6,636 nucleotides of DNA from Holosporales bacterium (GTDB taxonomy: Bacteria; Pseudomonadota; Alphaproteobacteria; RUG11792): the NCBI GenBank assembly GCA_031257415.1, contig JAIROR010000045.1, forward strand, positions 1 to 6,636. Reading direction: 5' to 3'. The notes beneath the pieces are model-generated. The model was not told the origin of the DNA, did no database searches, and worked only from the letters and a program-made list of their open reading frames with translations. This document shows, piece after piece, positions 1 to 6,251 of this stretch (positions are counted from its first letter, which is position 1; the number at the start of each line of letters is the position of its first letter). A program made the translations under genes and the position numbers.

Positions 1-20
1 GTATTAATTTTCCGTTAAAC

Positions 21-49
21 TTGACAAAAATTATTTTTTATGGTAGAAT
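21..49 (+). promoter_or_regulatory. Strong sigma-70 promoter with extended -10
   Basis: A perfect -35 box TTGACA (21-26) is followed by a 17-bp spacer and the -10 box TAGAAT (44-49), one mismatch from consensus. TG at 41-42 gives an extended -10. Transcription would start near 55-58, in a run of G. It is the closest match to consensus in the window, yet no convincing protein gene follows on this strand, which points to an RNA gene or a transcript running antisense into the BON gene. Confidence 0.65.
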
Positions 50-55
50 TATTCG

Positions 56-301
56 GGGGCACCTCTTGAAAAAATTCTTCAGAATTTGCACGATTTTTGA
101 GCGGCAAATAAGTAAAACAGAATGTAGTATTCCGAATACTGAGGGCCAAAAAGTTAACAAAGTCTTAATTTTTGGTTGGTTTTGCTGATTATTTTTTGGA
201 GCTGGATTTGGGGAAGGGAAGTCGATCGGAGGTCGTCTTCTGGATCGATTTCTTGAGATTTCTCTCATAGTTTCGCGGACATACGCTTGCTTCTTTTTTT
301 T
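56..301 (+). ncRNA. Candidate structured small RNA, family not recognised
   Basis: The proposed transcript begins just after the 21-49 promoter and could end at the T8 run at 294-301; both ends are inferred. Visible structure: hairpin 72-87 (seven pairs), hairpin 126-140 (seven pairs around one C), and hairpin 146-157/165-175 (11 pairs with a bulged G, seven-base loop). A long stem pairs 216-232 with 237-254, giving 17 pairs, a TCGT loop and a bulged G at 242. About five pairs of the long stem are G.U, which hold in plus-strand RNA but would be C.A mismatches in minus-strand RNA; this favours the plus strand. I looked for tmRNA, RNase P, SRP and 6S signatures and did not recognise any. The segment could instead be the leader of the weak 36-codon frame starting at 302. 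The structure just before the T run is weak, so the 3' end is uncertain. Confidence 0.33.
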
Positions 302-436
302 ATGGAAAGTATATCCAATCAACGAAAAATTGTGGATTTTTCCCGGCCCAAAGCATCCCTGGCAGTTTGCTACCTACTCCAAGATTATTTGTTGATTAGG
401 TATAATGATTGAGCGTAAATAGAATTTAAGAAGCAT

Positions 437-1042
437 TCATTTCTTTATAGTAACATAAGATATAATCTTCTTTATTCCTTTAATTCTCCTAACAGTATCT
501 AGCGTCACTCTTCGCTCGCGTTCAGTCTGTGCCACTCCCCTCAGATATACAATTCCGTCCATTGTTTTTATTTTATAATTGGCGGACCGTATTTCTTTCG
601 TTCCCAAGAGAGCAGTTCTGACTTCAGAAGTTATTACTGAATCCTTCATTAATGTTGCGATGCCTATACTTTTTCCATAGACGAGGTTGTTGTCAACGGA
701 GACGACTCCTTTTGTCTTCCATGCCTCTTCCTCGGCCCTTGTTATCCAGTTCTCCTGTTGAACAGAGCCAGTGAGAAGAACGCTACCCCTATCTACTGTA
801 ACGGACACATCACTATAGCACTGTGGAGATATTTTCTTATAGATATTGGACTTTATAATTGCTCCTATTTTCGTATCGTCTAGACTCGTTCCAACAGTTT
901 TGTCCCTCGTGATAACATATCCACCGACAGCAACGCACCCCCCCACGATAACATGGGCACAACCAGAAAGAGACGCAGGACCGAATACAGCAACAAATGC
1001 GGTTATAAAGTTATGCGGCAATCTCTTCAATAAAAAAAGCAT
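437..1042 (-). CDS. Two-BON-domain outer-membrane lipoprotein (DolP/YraP-like)
   Basis: This 201-residue protein has a basic, hydrophobic N-terminus ending in the lipobox LSGC, with Cys28 as the predicted lipidated residue. A second small, Gly/Val-rich hydrophobic stretch follows at about 31-44. Two BON domains come next, at about 54-123 and 134-201; each carries the hydrophobic strand plus Gly pattern of the fold (VLLTGSV and VYLRGVA). Length, two domains and lipobox match the DolP/YraP/OsmY group, phospholipid-binding periplasmic proteins that help keep the outer membrane intact. The gene overlaps the end of yraN by 32 bp, and in gammaproteobacteria dolP also lies near yraN, which supports the assignment. 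ATG 1042 has no good Shine-Dalgarno site, so translation is probably coupled to yraN. The lipoprotein and BON calls are firm; the exact DolP role is inferred. Confidence 0.87.
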   Translation of the reverse strand: MLFLLKRLPHNFITAFVAVFGPASLSGCAHVIVGGCVAVGGYVITRDKTVGTSLDDTKIGAIIKSNIYKKISPQCYSDVSVTVDRGSVLLTGSVQQENWITRAEEEAWKTKGVVSVDNNLVYGKSIGIATLMKDSVITSEVRTALLGTKEIRSANYKIKTMDGIVYLRGVAQTERERRVTLDTVRRIKGIKKIISYVTIKK

Positions 1043-1439
1043 TTTCTATATGTTCAAATCTACCAGACATATCGAAGCATACAACATCTATCCTGTAATT
1101 TTCAAACAGTTCTTTGCTTTCAGAGATAAAAAGCAAAAATGCATGAGATATTCTGCACTTTTGCCTATATGTTATACATTCTTTTGATGCCGTCAATGTT
1201 CTTCTTTGTTTCACTTCTACAGCAACAACATCTTTCCCTTTCTTGGCGATTATATCTATTTCTCCATACATGTTTTTAACTCTCTGGCCGATTATAGAAT
1301 AGCCCTTGGATATAAGAAGATTCCTGGCGCATAACTCAGCGGATATCCCCTTTTCATACGAAGAAAGACGAGATCTTTCTTCCCAAACAGCGTTTATATC
1401 CGAAATATTACTCGAAACATTAGCAGTCCTAGTATACAT
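1011..1439 (-). CDS. yraN: YraN family (UPF0102) endonuclease-fold protein
   Basis: This 142-residue protein is slightly longer than the usual 115-130, the excess being about 25 N-terminal residues before the conserved SYEKGISAE helix. It has the PD-(D/E)XK-type core: Glu35, then GEIDIIA with Asp62, then VAVEVKQRR with Glu75 and Lys77. The family is nearly universal in bacteria, and its biochemical role is not settled; a nuclease-like role on DNA is inferred from the fold. ATG 1439 is chosen because no ATG, GTG or TTG codon lies in frame between it and the conserved core. The nearest purine-rich site (GAGG) is rather far upstream, so initiation may be weak. It is the first gene of a two-gene unit with the BON lipoprotein, whose start lies inside it. 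Confidence 0.9.
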   Translation of the reverse strand: MYTRTANVSSNISDINAVWEERSRLSSYEKGISAELCARNLLISKGYSIIGQRVKNMYGEIDIIAKKGKDVVAVEVKQRRTLTASKECITYRQKCRISHAFLLFISESKELFENYRIDVVCFDMSGRFEHIENAFFIEEIAA

Positions 1440-1791
1440 AATTAGCTTATTTCAACCTCACAAATCCAGCGCTTTTGCCCTTTGACCATAATGACCCCAC
1501 AATCATTTATGATAAGCATCCTCACAAGCACCCATATACATACACATATATATACTATTCTATCACATATTTCACTTCAATACAACTTGTTGTTTCGCAT
1601 GTATTATATACCCAATCAACAAAAGACTGCGGCCTTTCCAGACCTGAAATATCAATGGCAACCTGCCTCTTCTCGGGTAATCTTTTGATGTTTGTGTATA
1701 TAAGCACAGGCCTTAGGAGCACTATAGAATTTGTCCCAAGAAAAGATTTCTTCGTTTCATATGTCCAAAGTTATCCGGAGTTATCCAGGCC
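1440..1791. other. Intergenic region between rpoD and yraN
   Basis: About 350 bp separate the rpoD stop from the yraN start. From rpoD outward it contains a decamer repeat (1769-1803), a degenerate dispersed repeat (1641-1692) and an alternating AT/CA tract at about 1531-1556. A minus-strand open frame of 71 codons between stops (1770-1558, ending at TAG) covers the repeat, but its only plausible start is GTG 1722 without a ribosome binding site. I do not see a strong terminator for rpoD or a consensus promoter for yraN. Overlapping plus-strand frames here have no start signals and look like chance. Confidence 0.6.
1641..1692 (-). repeat. Dispersed repeat, copy 1 (degenerate)
   Basis: This stretch aligns without gaps to 6031-6082 (constant offset 4390), with 40 of 48 bases identical in the core 1642-1689 against 6032-6079. 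Ten bases at 1681-1690 (TCTTTTGATG) are identical. On the minus strand the core reads IKRLPEKRQVAIDISG, against IKRLPERRQVATGISG in the other copy. None of the eight differences falls at a first codon position and five fall at third positions. It may be a fragment of an interspersed element with coding potential, comparable in concept to Rickettsia palindromic elements, though that kinship is inference. Confidence 0.6.
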
Positions 1792-1803
1792 TCAGTTGTC
1801 CAG
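1769..1803. repeat. Decamer repeat at the 3' end of rpoD
   Basis: Three plus-strand decamers resemble each other: AGTTATCCGG (1769-1778), AGTTATCCAG (1779-1788) and AGTTGTCCAG (1794-1803). The first two are adjacent, and the third lies five bases on and includes the last sense codons of rpoD. On the minus strand they read as repeated CTGGATAACT-like units directly after the stop codon. They look like a small duplication of the gene end. The TTATCC core recalls DnaA boxes but lacks the CACA half. Confidence 0.5.
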
Positions 1804-3681
1804 GAAACTGCGAAGTCTTCGTGCTCTGCTGGGGTGCTTGAGTTTTCTAAGCGCTTTGGCTTCTATTTGACGGATTCTTTCGCGGGTAACTGCAAATTGT
1901 TTGCCGACCTCTTCGAGGGTATGGTCGCTTTGAAGTCCTATGCCGAATCTCATGCGGAGGACCTTCTCCTCCCGCAGCGTCAGGGTTGAAAGGACTTTTG
2001 TTGTGGCGCTCTTGAGGTTGGCCTGTATAGCAGCGTCAATCGGAATAAGCGCTGATTTATCCTCGATGAAATCGCCAAGGTGGCTCTCGTCTTCATCGCC
2101 GATTGGAGTTTCAAGACTGATGGGGTCCTTTGCGATTTTCATAACCTTTCTGATCTTATCTACTGGCATTGCCAATTTTTCAGCCAGTTCTTCGTGCGAA
2201 GGTTCTCTGCCGAGTTCACTCATAAGCTGCTTTGACATTCTGACGATCTTATTGATAGTTTCGATCATGTGCACTGGAATTCTGATTGTTCTTGCCTGAT
2301 CGGCTATTGCCCGTGTTATTGCTTGCCTGATCCACCATGTTGCGTATGTAGAAAACTTATATCCTCTTTGGTATTCGAACTTGTCAACGGCTTTCATGAG
2401 GCCAATATTTCCTTCCTGGATGAGGTCAAGAAACAATAATCCCCTGTTGGTATACCTTTTGGCTATTGATATAACGAGCCGCAGGTTTGCCTCTGTCATT
2501 TCTTTTTTGGCCTTCGACTCTTCTCTCTCTGCCCTCTGTATCATGAGGTGGATATTTCTGAACATCAAAAATGGAATCCCGCTAGATTGCTCGACTTCCT
2601 TTGCCATTCGAACTAAATCTTCAAAGATTGTTATGTTATCTTCAAGAAGTTTCTTGAATTTAACTGAGCGATGCGACGAAATACTTTTCAGCCATTTATC
2701 ATCTAAATTCTGATTATGCAGTATTTCCACGAGATCTGCTCTTTTAAGGCCATATTTTTCAGAAAGCGACACCAGCTTTCTTTCCAAGACAGGAATCCCA
2801 ACGAGTGGGGTTAGGTGCGCCTGTTTCAGTTGCTCTATCTTCTTTTCATTCAAATTAATTTCGACAAATACTCTGAGGGCCTCTTTGACCAGTTCCTTGT
2901 ATGTTTTGTTTGTGGTCAATTTTTCTAAATTGAAATTCAGTGTTTTCTGCTTATTGAATATTTTATCAAAAATAGCTATAAACTCAGTTATAAGCCATAT
3001 AACTTTCTGCTTTGTTTCGTCGTCGTCATCGATCATTTGTTCGCCACCCGAAGAAAACTCCGAGCCCTCTCCATCGACATCATCTTCAATAGGGTCATCA
3101 AATGAGGCGACCTCTTCTGAAGCAACTATATCTTTAACGTATAAAATATTTTCAGACAGTTTATTTTTGAAGTTCTCCAACATATTTCTGGTAATCGTAC
3201 TTTCGCAAAGACACAAGAAAATAGTTTCTTTGGCAGTCTCTATTCTCTTCGCAATTGCTATTTCTCCTTCCCTAGATAGCAGCATAACATTGCCCATTTC
3301 TTTTAGATAAAGTTTGACTGGATCATCGCTCTTTATTTCTTCCGTGGCGTCATCTGCAATCTTTAGCCCAATATCATCGCTGGAATCTTTGTCCTTGCTG
3401 TCGTCCAAGCTGACCATTTCTTCAACAGAAGAATTGGCTCCAAGAAGCAGAGCCTCCTCTTCCTCGATACTTATTAGATTGACATCGTTATCCGTCAGAT
3501 ATGACATAACCGCAGAAAGCCTATCAGAGTCATACTCAGAACTCGGCAATGCGTCGTTCAATTCATCATATGTAACATAGTTTCTGGAGGAATGAAGCCT
3601 GATAATACCTATAACATTAGGATCATTAGCAACATCCTTCTCTTCCCAAACGACCTTACTTTGCTTACTACTTGCAGCCAT
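1792..3681 (-). CDS. rpoD: Primary sigma factor RpoD (sigma-70)
   Basis: RpoD directs core RNA polymerase to housekeeping promoters. The 629-residue protein has the full group 1 architecture. Region 1.1 is at about 20-75, followed by an acidic linker. Region 1.2 starts at about 119 ([12 protein letters not shown]). A long non-conserved insert runs to about 390 and includes the acidic patch MIDDDDE. Region 2 is at about 391-470 with [19 protein letters not shown], the [12 protein letters not shown] segment for -10 melting and recognition, and [11 protein letters not shown]. Region 3 is at about 470-550. Region 4 is at about 560-629, with the helix-turn-helix [20 protein letters not shown] that reads the -35 box. 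Start 3681 is preferred over upstream in-frame starts at 3771 and 3708 because AGAGGA lies seven bases before it, and the protein then begins 44 bp after the dnaG stop instead of overlapping it. The length fits the family (613 in E. coli). Confidence 0.97.
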   Translation of the reverse strand: MAASSKQSKVVWEEKDVANDPNVIGIIRLHSSRNYVTYDELNDALPSSEYDSDRLSAVMSYLTDNDVNLISIEEEEALLLGANSSVEEMVSLDDSKDKDSSDDIGLKIADDATEEIKSDDPVKLYLKEMGNVMLLSREGEIAIAKRIETAKETIFLCLCESTITRNMLENFKNKLSENILYVKDIVASEEVASFDDPIEDDVDGEGSEFSSGGEQMIDDDDETKQKVIWLITEFIAIFDKIFNKQKTLNFNLEKLTTNKTYKELVKEALRVFVEINLNEKKIEQLKQAHLTPLVGIPVLERKLVSLSEKYGLKRADLVEILHNQNLDDKWLKSISSHRSVKFKKLLEDNITIFEDLVRMAKEVEQSSGIPFLMFRNIHLMIQRAEREESKAKKEMTEANLRLVISIAKRYTNRGLLFLDLIQEGNIGLMKAVDKFEYQRGYKFSTYATWWIRQAITRAIADQARTIRIPVHMIETINKIVRMSKQLMSELGREPSHEELAEKLAMPVDKIRKVMKIAKDPISLETPIGDEDESHLGDFIEDKSALIPIDAAIQANLKSATTKVLSTLTLREEKVLRMRFGIGLQSDHTLEEVGKQFAVTRERIRQIEAKALRKLKHPSRARRLRSFLDN

Positions 3682-3687
3682 AATATT

Positions 3688-3693
3688 TCCTCT
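3688..3693 (-). promoter_or_regulatory. Ribosome binding site deciding the rpoD start
   Basis: AGAGGA on the minus strand lies six to seven bases before ATG 3681. The in-frame ATG at 3708 has purines (AAGGAA) directly abutting it, too close for efficient use, and the farther upstream start lies inside dnaG. Confidence 0.75.
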
Positions 3694-3725
3694 CACAAAT
3701 GAACACATTTCCTTTCCCAAATAAA

Positions 3726-5387
3726 TCACCTTTTTAAAAGCCCAAGCTTGAGGGCTTTCAGCCTCCTCCACGTATCTTCATTGCAATCGCTCTGGCATTC
3801 GGCTCCGGCAACCTTGATATCATTCTTATATCCAGCTTTAAAAACATAATTCTCAAAAACATCACTCCAAAAACTCAACACCTCGGCATCATTCAAACCA
3901 TCTATTGCGCAATAACACTCTGCAATACTCCTGATATCATCGACCACGGCCCTATTTTCCCCGATCACCTCGCCGATACCCTCGCCCTCATCCGCAAGCA
4001 AATTCACACACACTTCCTCCCAGAGCCTGCTCCACTCTCCTCTTGAGAACGAGACTCCGGACATTCTTTCGTATACATCATGCATTATAGAAGGACGCCT
4101 GATGACAGTATACAACAATATCGCCTCCCTTAGCAACAACTTATTTTTTTTGTCAACGAATTTTACGCCACCACCTGAATATTTTTGTTTTCGGCCAGAG
4201 CGTAGGAAATTATACATTAAATCTTCTAACTGTGATTTGTATAATCTTCTCAATTCTTCGTCATTTATAACGGATATTGACGAAAGAACACCTTTCCGCC
4301 AATTTGCAATGTGCTCAGGTGTTTTGACCTCCATCTGTTCATATTTATATATAAAGTCTTCCCATATAAAATCTATTAAATACAAAGACTTTTTCAGGAG
4401 AAACCGCATATTCTCTTCGGAATTTTCCCTTAAAAATGAATCGGGATCATGATCGCTCGGAAGACCGCAAAATCTCAGTGTTTTTCCTGGGCGTATGTAT
4501 TGGAGAGCCAGAAAGGCAGCTCTGAGCATCGCCCTGCGCCCAGCGGCATCTCCGTCAAAACATATGATTGGTTCATTGCAACTGCGCCAGAGCTGCACCA
4601 AATGCTCGTTTGAAAAAGCGGTACCCATCGTGGCAATCGTCGTGCTGAATCCGGACTTATGCATGATCACTGCATCCATATATCCTTCAACAACTATATA
4701 CTGCTCTAGAATTTCGTCTTTCTTCGAAATATTTCTCGAAGCAAGGTTATAAGCATATAATGTTTCTTTTTTGCAAAATATCTCCGACTCATTGGAATTG
4801 ATGTATTTGGGAACAACACCTTTTCGTAGCGCCCTCCCTCCAAACGCGATAACTTCATTCATACAATTGAATATCGGGAAAATCAGTCGATGTCGGAATT
4901 TATACATACCTCCGCTGGCTCCAGGCGGACAATATCCAAGAGAAAATTTTGATATTGTGCTATCGTCTAATCCTCTGCTATAACAATATTTCAAAATATC
5001 TTTGTTTTTCATAAGTTGAATTCTAAAAAACTTGGAATCATTACTAAGCTGCTTTACAATATCATTATGCTTGCTATACTGTTTTTTCTCAGGAAGCTTA
5101 ACGCCAGATATTGTTGCCAGGTATTCAACAGCTTGTATAAATGAGTATCCTTTCATTTTCATTACATATGAGACTGCATTCCCATGGGCTCCGCAGCCAA
5201 AACAGTAGTACTTTCCTTTTTCATCATTCACATAAAAAGAAGCGGTCTTTTCGCTGTGAAAGGGGCACTTCCCAACGTATTCTCTCCCCTTCTTCACTAG
5301 CTGAACCTCATTCTCGATTATATCAACAATCGAAACTCTCGATAGGATAAGCCCTAATATCCTGTCTAGCTCAGTACTAGTGCTCAT
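3726..5387 (-). CDS. dnaG: DNA primase DnaG
   Basis: DnaG makes the RNA primers for the leading-strand start and Okazaki fragments and works with the replicative helicase DnaB. The 553-residue protein has a CHC2 zinc finger with Cys41, His44, Cys62 and Cys65 (CPFH and CFGC). A catalytic core follows with [11 protein letters not shown] (about 164-174) and the [12 protein letters not shown] loop (about 193-204). The TOPRIM site has Glu234 and Asp238 (VVEGYMD), Asp278 and Asp280 (FDGDAAGRR), and Asp314 and Asp316 (DHDPDSFL). The C-terminal helicase-binding region (about 390-553) is weakly conserved, as usual. Length is slightly below the common 580-640. ATG 5387 is chosen for its AGGAG site; an in-frame TTG at 5405 would put that site inside the gene. 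It is the first gene of the unit with rpoD and follows a clear promoter. Confidence 0.97.
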   Translation of the reverse strand: MSTSTELDRILGLILSRVSIVDIIENEVQLVKKGREYVGKCPFHSEKTASFYVNDEKGKYYCFGCGAHGNAVSYVMKMKGYSFIQAVEYLATISGVKLPEKKQYSKHNDIVKQLSNDSKFFRIQLMKNKDILKYCYSRGLDDSTISKFSLGYCPPGASGGMYKFRHRLIFPIFNCMNEVIAFGGRALRKGVVPKYINSNESEIFCKKETLYAYNLASRNISKKDEILEQYIVVEGYMDAVIMHKSGFSTTIATMGTAFSNEHLVQLWRSCNEPIICFDGDAAGRRAMLRAAFLALQYIRPGKTLRFCGLPSDHDPDSFLRENSEENMRFLLKKSLYLIDFIWEDFIYKYEQMEVKTPEHIANWRKGVLSSISVINDEELRRLYKSQLEDLMYNFLRSGRKQKYSGGGVKFVDKKNKLLLREAILLYTVIRRPSIMHDVYERMSGVSFSRGEWSRLWEEVCVNLLADEGEGIGEVIGENRAVVDDIRSIAECYCAIDGLNDAEVLSFWSDVFENYVFKAGYKNDIKVAGAECQSDCNEDTWRRLKALKLGLLKR

Positions 5388-5394
5388 AATATTA

Positions 5395-5399
5395 CTCCT
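5395..5399 (-). promoter_or_regulatory. Ribosome binding site of dnaG
   Basis: AGGAG on the minus strand sits seven bases before ATG 5387. It settles the start against the in-frame TTG at 5405, which overlaps this site. Confidence 0.82.
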
Positions 5400-5447
5400 G
5401 CTCAATAATCAATAGCAGTAACCAGAGTGCCCACATACTATACCCGC

Positions 5448-5476
5448 ATTATACTCAGATACAGAAGAAATGTAAA
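5448..5476 (-). promoter_or_regulatory. Promoter of the dnaG-rpoD operon
   Basis: On the minus strand, TTTACA (5476-5471, one mismatch to consensus) is followed by 17 bp and a perfect TATAAT (5453-5448). Transcription would start near 5441, giving a leader of about 54 bases before dnaG. Confidence 0.75.
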
Positions 5477-5514
5477 TTTCAAATTGGAGGATTCTATAGA
5501 AATTATTTCGAAAA

Positions 5515-5526
5515 TAAAGCGCTTTA
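5515..5526. promoter_or_regulatory. 12-bp perfect palindrome between divergent promoters
   Basis: TAAAGCGCTTTA is fully self-complementary and lies between the -35 boxes of the leftward dnaG promoter (about 38 bp away) and the rightward promoter of the small secreted protein (about 45 bp away). The position would suit an operator for a dimeric regulator, but no regulator is encoded in the window and a single site is weak evidence. Confidence 0.35.
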
Positions 5527-5571
5527 GTGCAAAATCTTAAATTTATCCGAAGAGGGCTGTGCATTCTTCTA

Positions 5572-5600
5572 TTGTAATTTAATTTTAAAACTGTTATCAT
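5572..5600 (+). promoter_or_regulatory. Promoter of the small secreted protein gene
   Basis: TTGTAA (5572-5577), a 17-bp spacer and TATCAT (5595-5600) fit a sigma-70 promoter. The expected start near 5607 leaves a leader of about 25 bases with GGAG at 5620-5623 before ATG 5632. It diverges from the dnaG promoter. Confidence 0.65.
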
Positions 5601-5631
5601 GATACAAATTTTTATGTTTGGAGTTTTTATT

Positions 5632-5856
5632 ATGAAAAAGTTATTGTGTATAGTTGCATTGGCATCAGCCGCCGCTGGAGCTTATGGAACAGAGGTAACA
5701 AAACAAGAAATACAGCAGAAAATGCAGTCTGAAGACCCGATAGCGCGGATTAAATCTATGGATCTTGGATCTATTATAAACAATATCGAGGCGATGCAAC
5801 TACAACAGAATCGTAATGCGATGCAACAGATTAGAAATATGAGTCTTGATTCTTGA
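5632..5856 (+). CDS. Small secreted protein, function unknown
   Basis: This 74-residue protein has a textbook signal peptide: MKK, a hydrophobic core to about residue 16, and a small-residue cleavage region with cuts possible after Ala17 or Gly19. The mature part of about 55 residues has no Cys or Trp, is rich in Gln (nine), Asn and Met, and looks helical and amphipathic, with a repeated feel at its end (MQLQQNRNAMQQIRNM). Start 5632 is preferred over upstream in-frame ATGs at 5599 and 5617 because GGAG precedes it by eight bases and the signal peptide starts exactly there; the 5599 codon also overlaps the -10 box. I do not recognise a family. Its own good promoter and signal peptide argue it is a real gene exporting a small helical protein to the periplasm or beyond. 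It stands alone, divergent from dnaG, with hairpins downstream. Confidence 0.72.
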   Translation: MKKLLCIVALASAAAGAYGTEVTKQEIQQKMQSEDPIARIKSMDLGSIINNIEAMQLQQNRNAMQQIRNMSLDS

Positions 5857-5888
5857 TTCTATAATCGACAGGTTTACCCACTAATAGG

Positions 5889-5924
5889 CAAGTACATCGC
5901 TTTTCATGGTGATTCAGGTACTTG
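5889..5924. repeat. Inverted repeat / hairpin downstream of the small gene
   Basis: CAAGTAC (5889-5895) is the exact reverse complement of GTACTTG (5918-5924) across a 22-base loop. It has no T run after it, so alone it is not a terminator. It is the first of two consecutive inverted repeats and may belong to the same element as repeat copy 2. Confidence 0.45.
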
Positions 5925-5936
5925 GTAGATCATATG

Positions 5937-6000
5937 CGTTGTCCTTGTTAAGTAGGTATTCATATCGCACTTTTTAGGACAACGTGATTCTTATTTTTTG
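5937..6000 (+). terminator. Possible terminator of the small secreted protein gene
   Basis: CGTTGTCCT (5937-5945) pairs perfectly with AGGACAACG (5976-5984), and a T-rich stretch ending in TTTTTT follows (about 5989-5999). The loop is long (30 bases) and the T run starts several bases after the stem, so this is not a classic intrinsic terminator. It is well placed to end the transcript from 5607, and could instead be part of a repeat element. Confidence 0.4.
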
Positions 6001-6030
6001 TACATCAGTGGATTTTTTCGATCCGGAATT

Positions 6031-6082
6031 CCCCAGAAATACCAGTGGCAACCTGCCTTCTCTCAGGCAATCTTTTGATGTT
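6031..6082 (-). repeat. Dispersed repeat, copy 2
   Basis: This is the partner of 1641-1692. On the minus strand it reads NIKRLPERRQVATGISG and continues GEFRIEKIH to a TGA. On the plus strand it contains a small hairpin, TGCCT and AGGCA around a six-base loop. In the minus direction it is followed directly by the inverted repeats at 5937-5984 and 5889-5924, so the whole element may span about 5870-6082, of which copy 1 keeps only one end. The boundaries are guesses; I see no terminal inverted repeats or target-site duplication. Confidence 0.6.
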
Positions 6083-6155
6083 CGGGCATACACGAGACAC
6101 CAAAACAGCTATTGCTGCAAAGCAACAGTTTGTTTATGAGGCAAAGCACCCATAC

Positions 6156-6199
6156 CATAAGTAAATGATGAATGCTTCATAAGTAAATTATGAATACGC
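6156..6199. repeat. 22-bp tandem direct repeat, two copies
   Basis: Units 6156-6177 and 6178-6199 start with an identical eleven bases (CATAAGTAAAT) and match at 18 of 22 positions. They adjoin each other with no gap. The second unit overlaps the end of the short frame at 6188-6235. No function is evident. Confidence 0.6.
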
Positions 6200-6251
6200 C
6201 ACAAACATTTCGCGCAGCTTTTGGTATTCTGGCATATCAAAAACCTTGCTT

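Larger units (their letters stand above)
1..436. other. Gene-poor region left of the BON gene
   Basis: No protein gene here is convincing. The region holds a strong rightward promoter (21-49) and hairpins at 72-87, 126-140, 146-175 and 216-254, plus an AT-only-type hairpin at 324-342 (seven pairs, loop TGTGG). A run of eight T lies at 294-301. A 36-codon plus-strand frame runs from ATG 302 to TGA 412 but has no ribosome binding site. A minus-strand frame (322-38) starts with TTG and is low-complexity. On the minus strand this is the sequence downstream of the BON gene, and I see no clear GC-rich terminator for that gene. Confidence 0.6.
5857..6251. other. Repeat-rich intergenic region
   Basis: This stretch between two convergent genes contains hairpin 5889-5924, a larger inverted repeat 5937-5984 with a T-rich tail, dispersed repeat copy 2 (6031-6082), a small hairpin at 6112-6125 (TTGCT, GCAA loop, AGCAA) and a 22-bp tandem repeat (6156-6199). 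A 15-codon minus-strand frame (ATG 6235 to TAA 6188) follows the last gene. No other coding potential is convincing. Confidence 0.6.

Noticed and set aside
56..301. tmRNA, RNase P RNA, SRP RNA, 6S RNA or tRNA in the left region
   Set aside because: No tag-peptide frame, T-loop, P4-type core, SRP tetraloop motif or tRNA arms could be found by eye on either strand.
38..322. 94-codon minus-strand open frame downstream of the BON gene
   Set aside because: It starts at TTG without a ribosome binding site, is basic and Pro/Asn-rich with no domain, and lies opposite the promoter and hairpins that suggest a plus-strand RNA.
302..412. 36-codon plus-strand frame starting at ATG 302
   Set aside because: It has only a T run upstream and no Shine-Dalgarno site. 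It lies downstream of the candidate RNA, so it stays a remote possibility, but it is too short and unsupported to annotate.
1606..1625. Similarity of 1606-1625 to 310-329 (17 of 20 bases, around CCAATCAAC)
   Set aside because: It does not extend on either side and is short and AT-rich, so chance is the simpler explanation.
1769..1790. TTATCC motifs as DnaA boxes or a replication origin
   Set aside because: They read TTATCCGGA and TTATCCAGG, lacking the CACA half of the consensus, and only two lie together as part of a decamer repeat.
1475..1870. Plus-strand open frames across the rpoD-yraN gap
   Set aside because: They overlap the rpoD 3' end or simple AT/CA sequence and have no ribosome binding sites or recognisable protein character.
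3682..3771. Longer RpoD N-terminus starting inside dnaG
   Set aside because: The added 30 residues do not resemble sigma factors, and AGAGGA fits the start at 3681.
5409..5600. 63-codon minus-strand frame upstream of dnaG
   Set aside because: It covers both promoters and the palindrome of the divergent control region and has no ribosome binding site.
6156..6199. CRISPR-like array
   Set aside because: Only two directly adjacent 22-bp units with no spacers, and no cas genes in the window.
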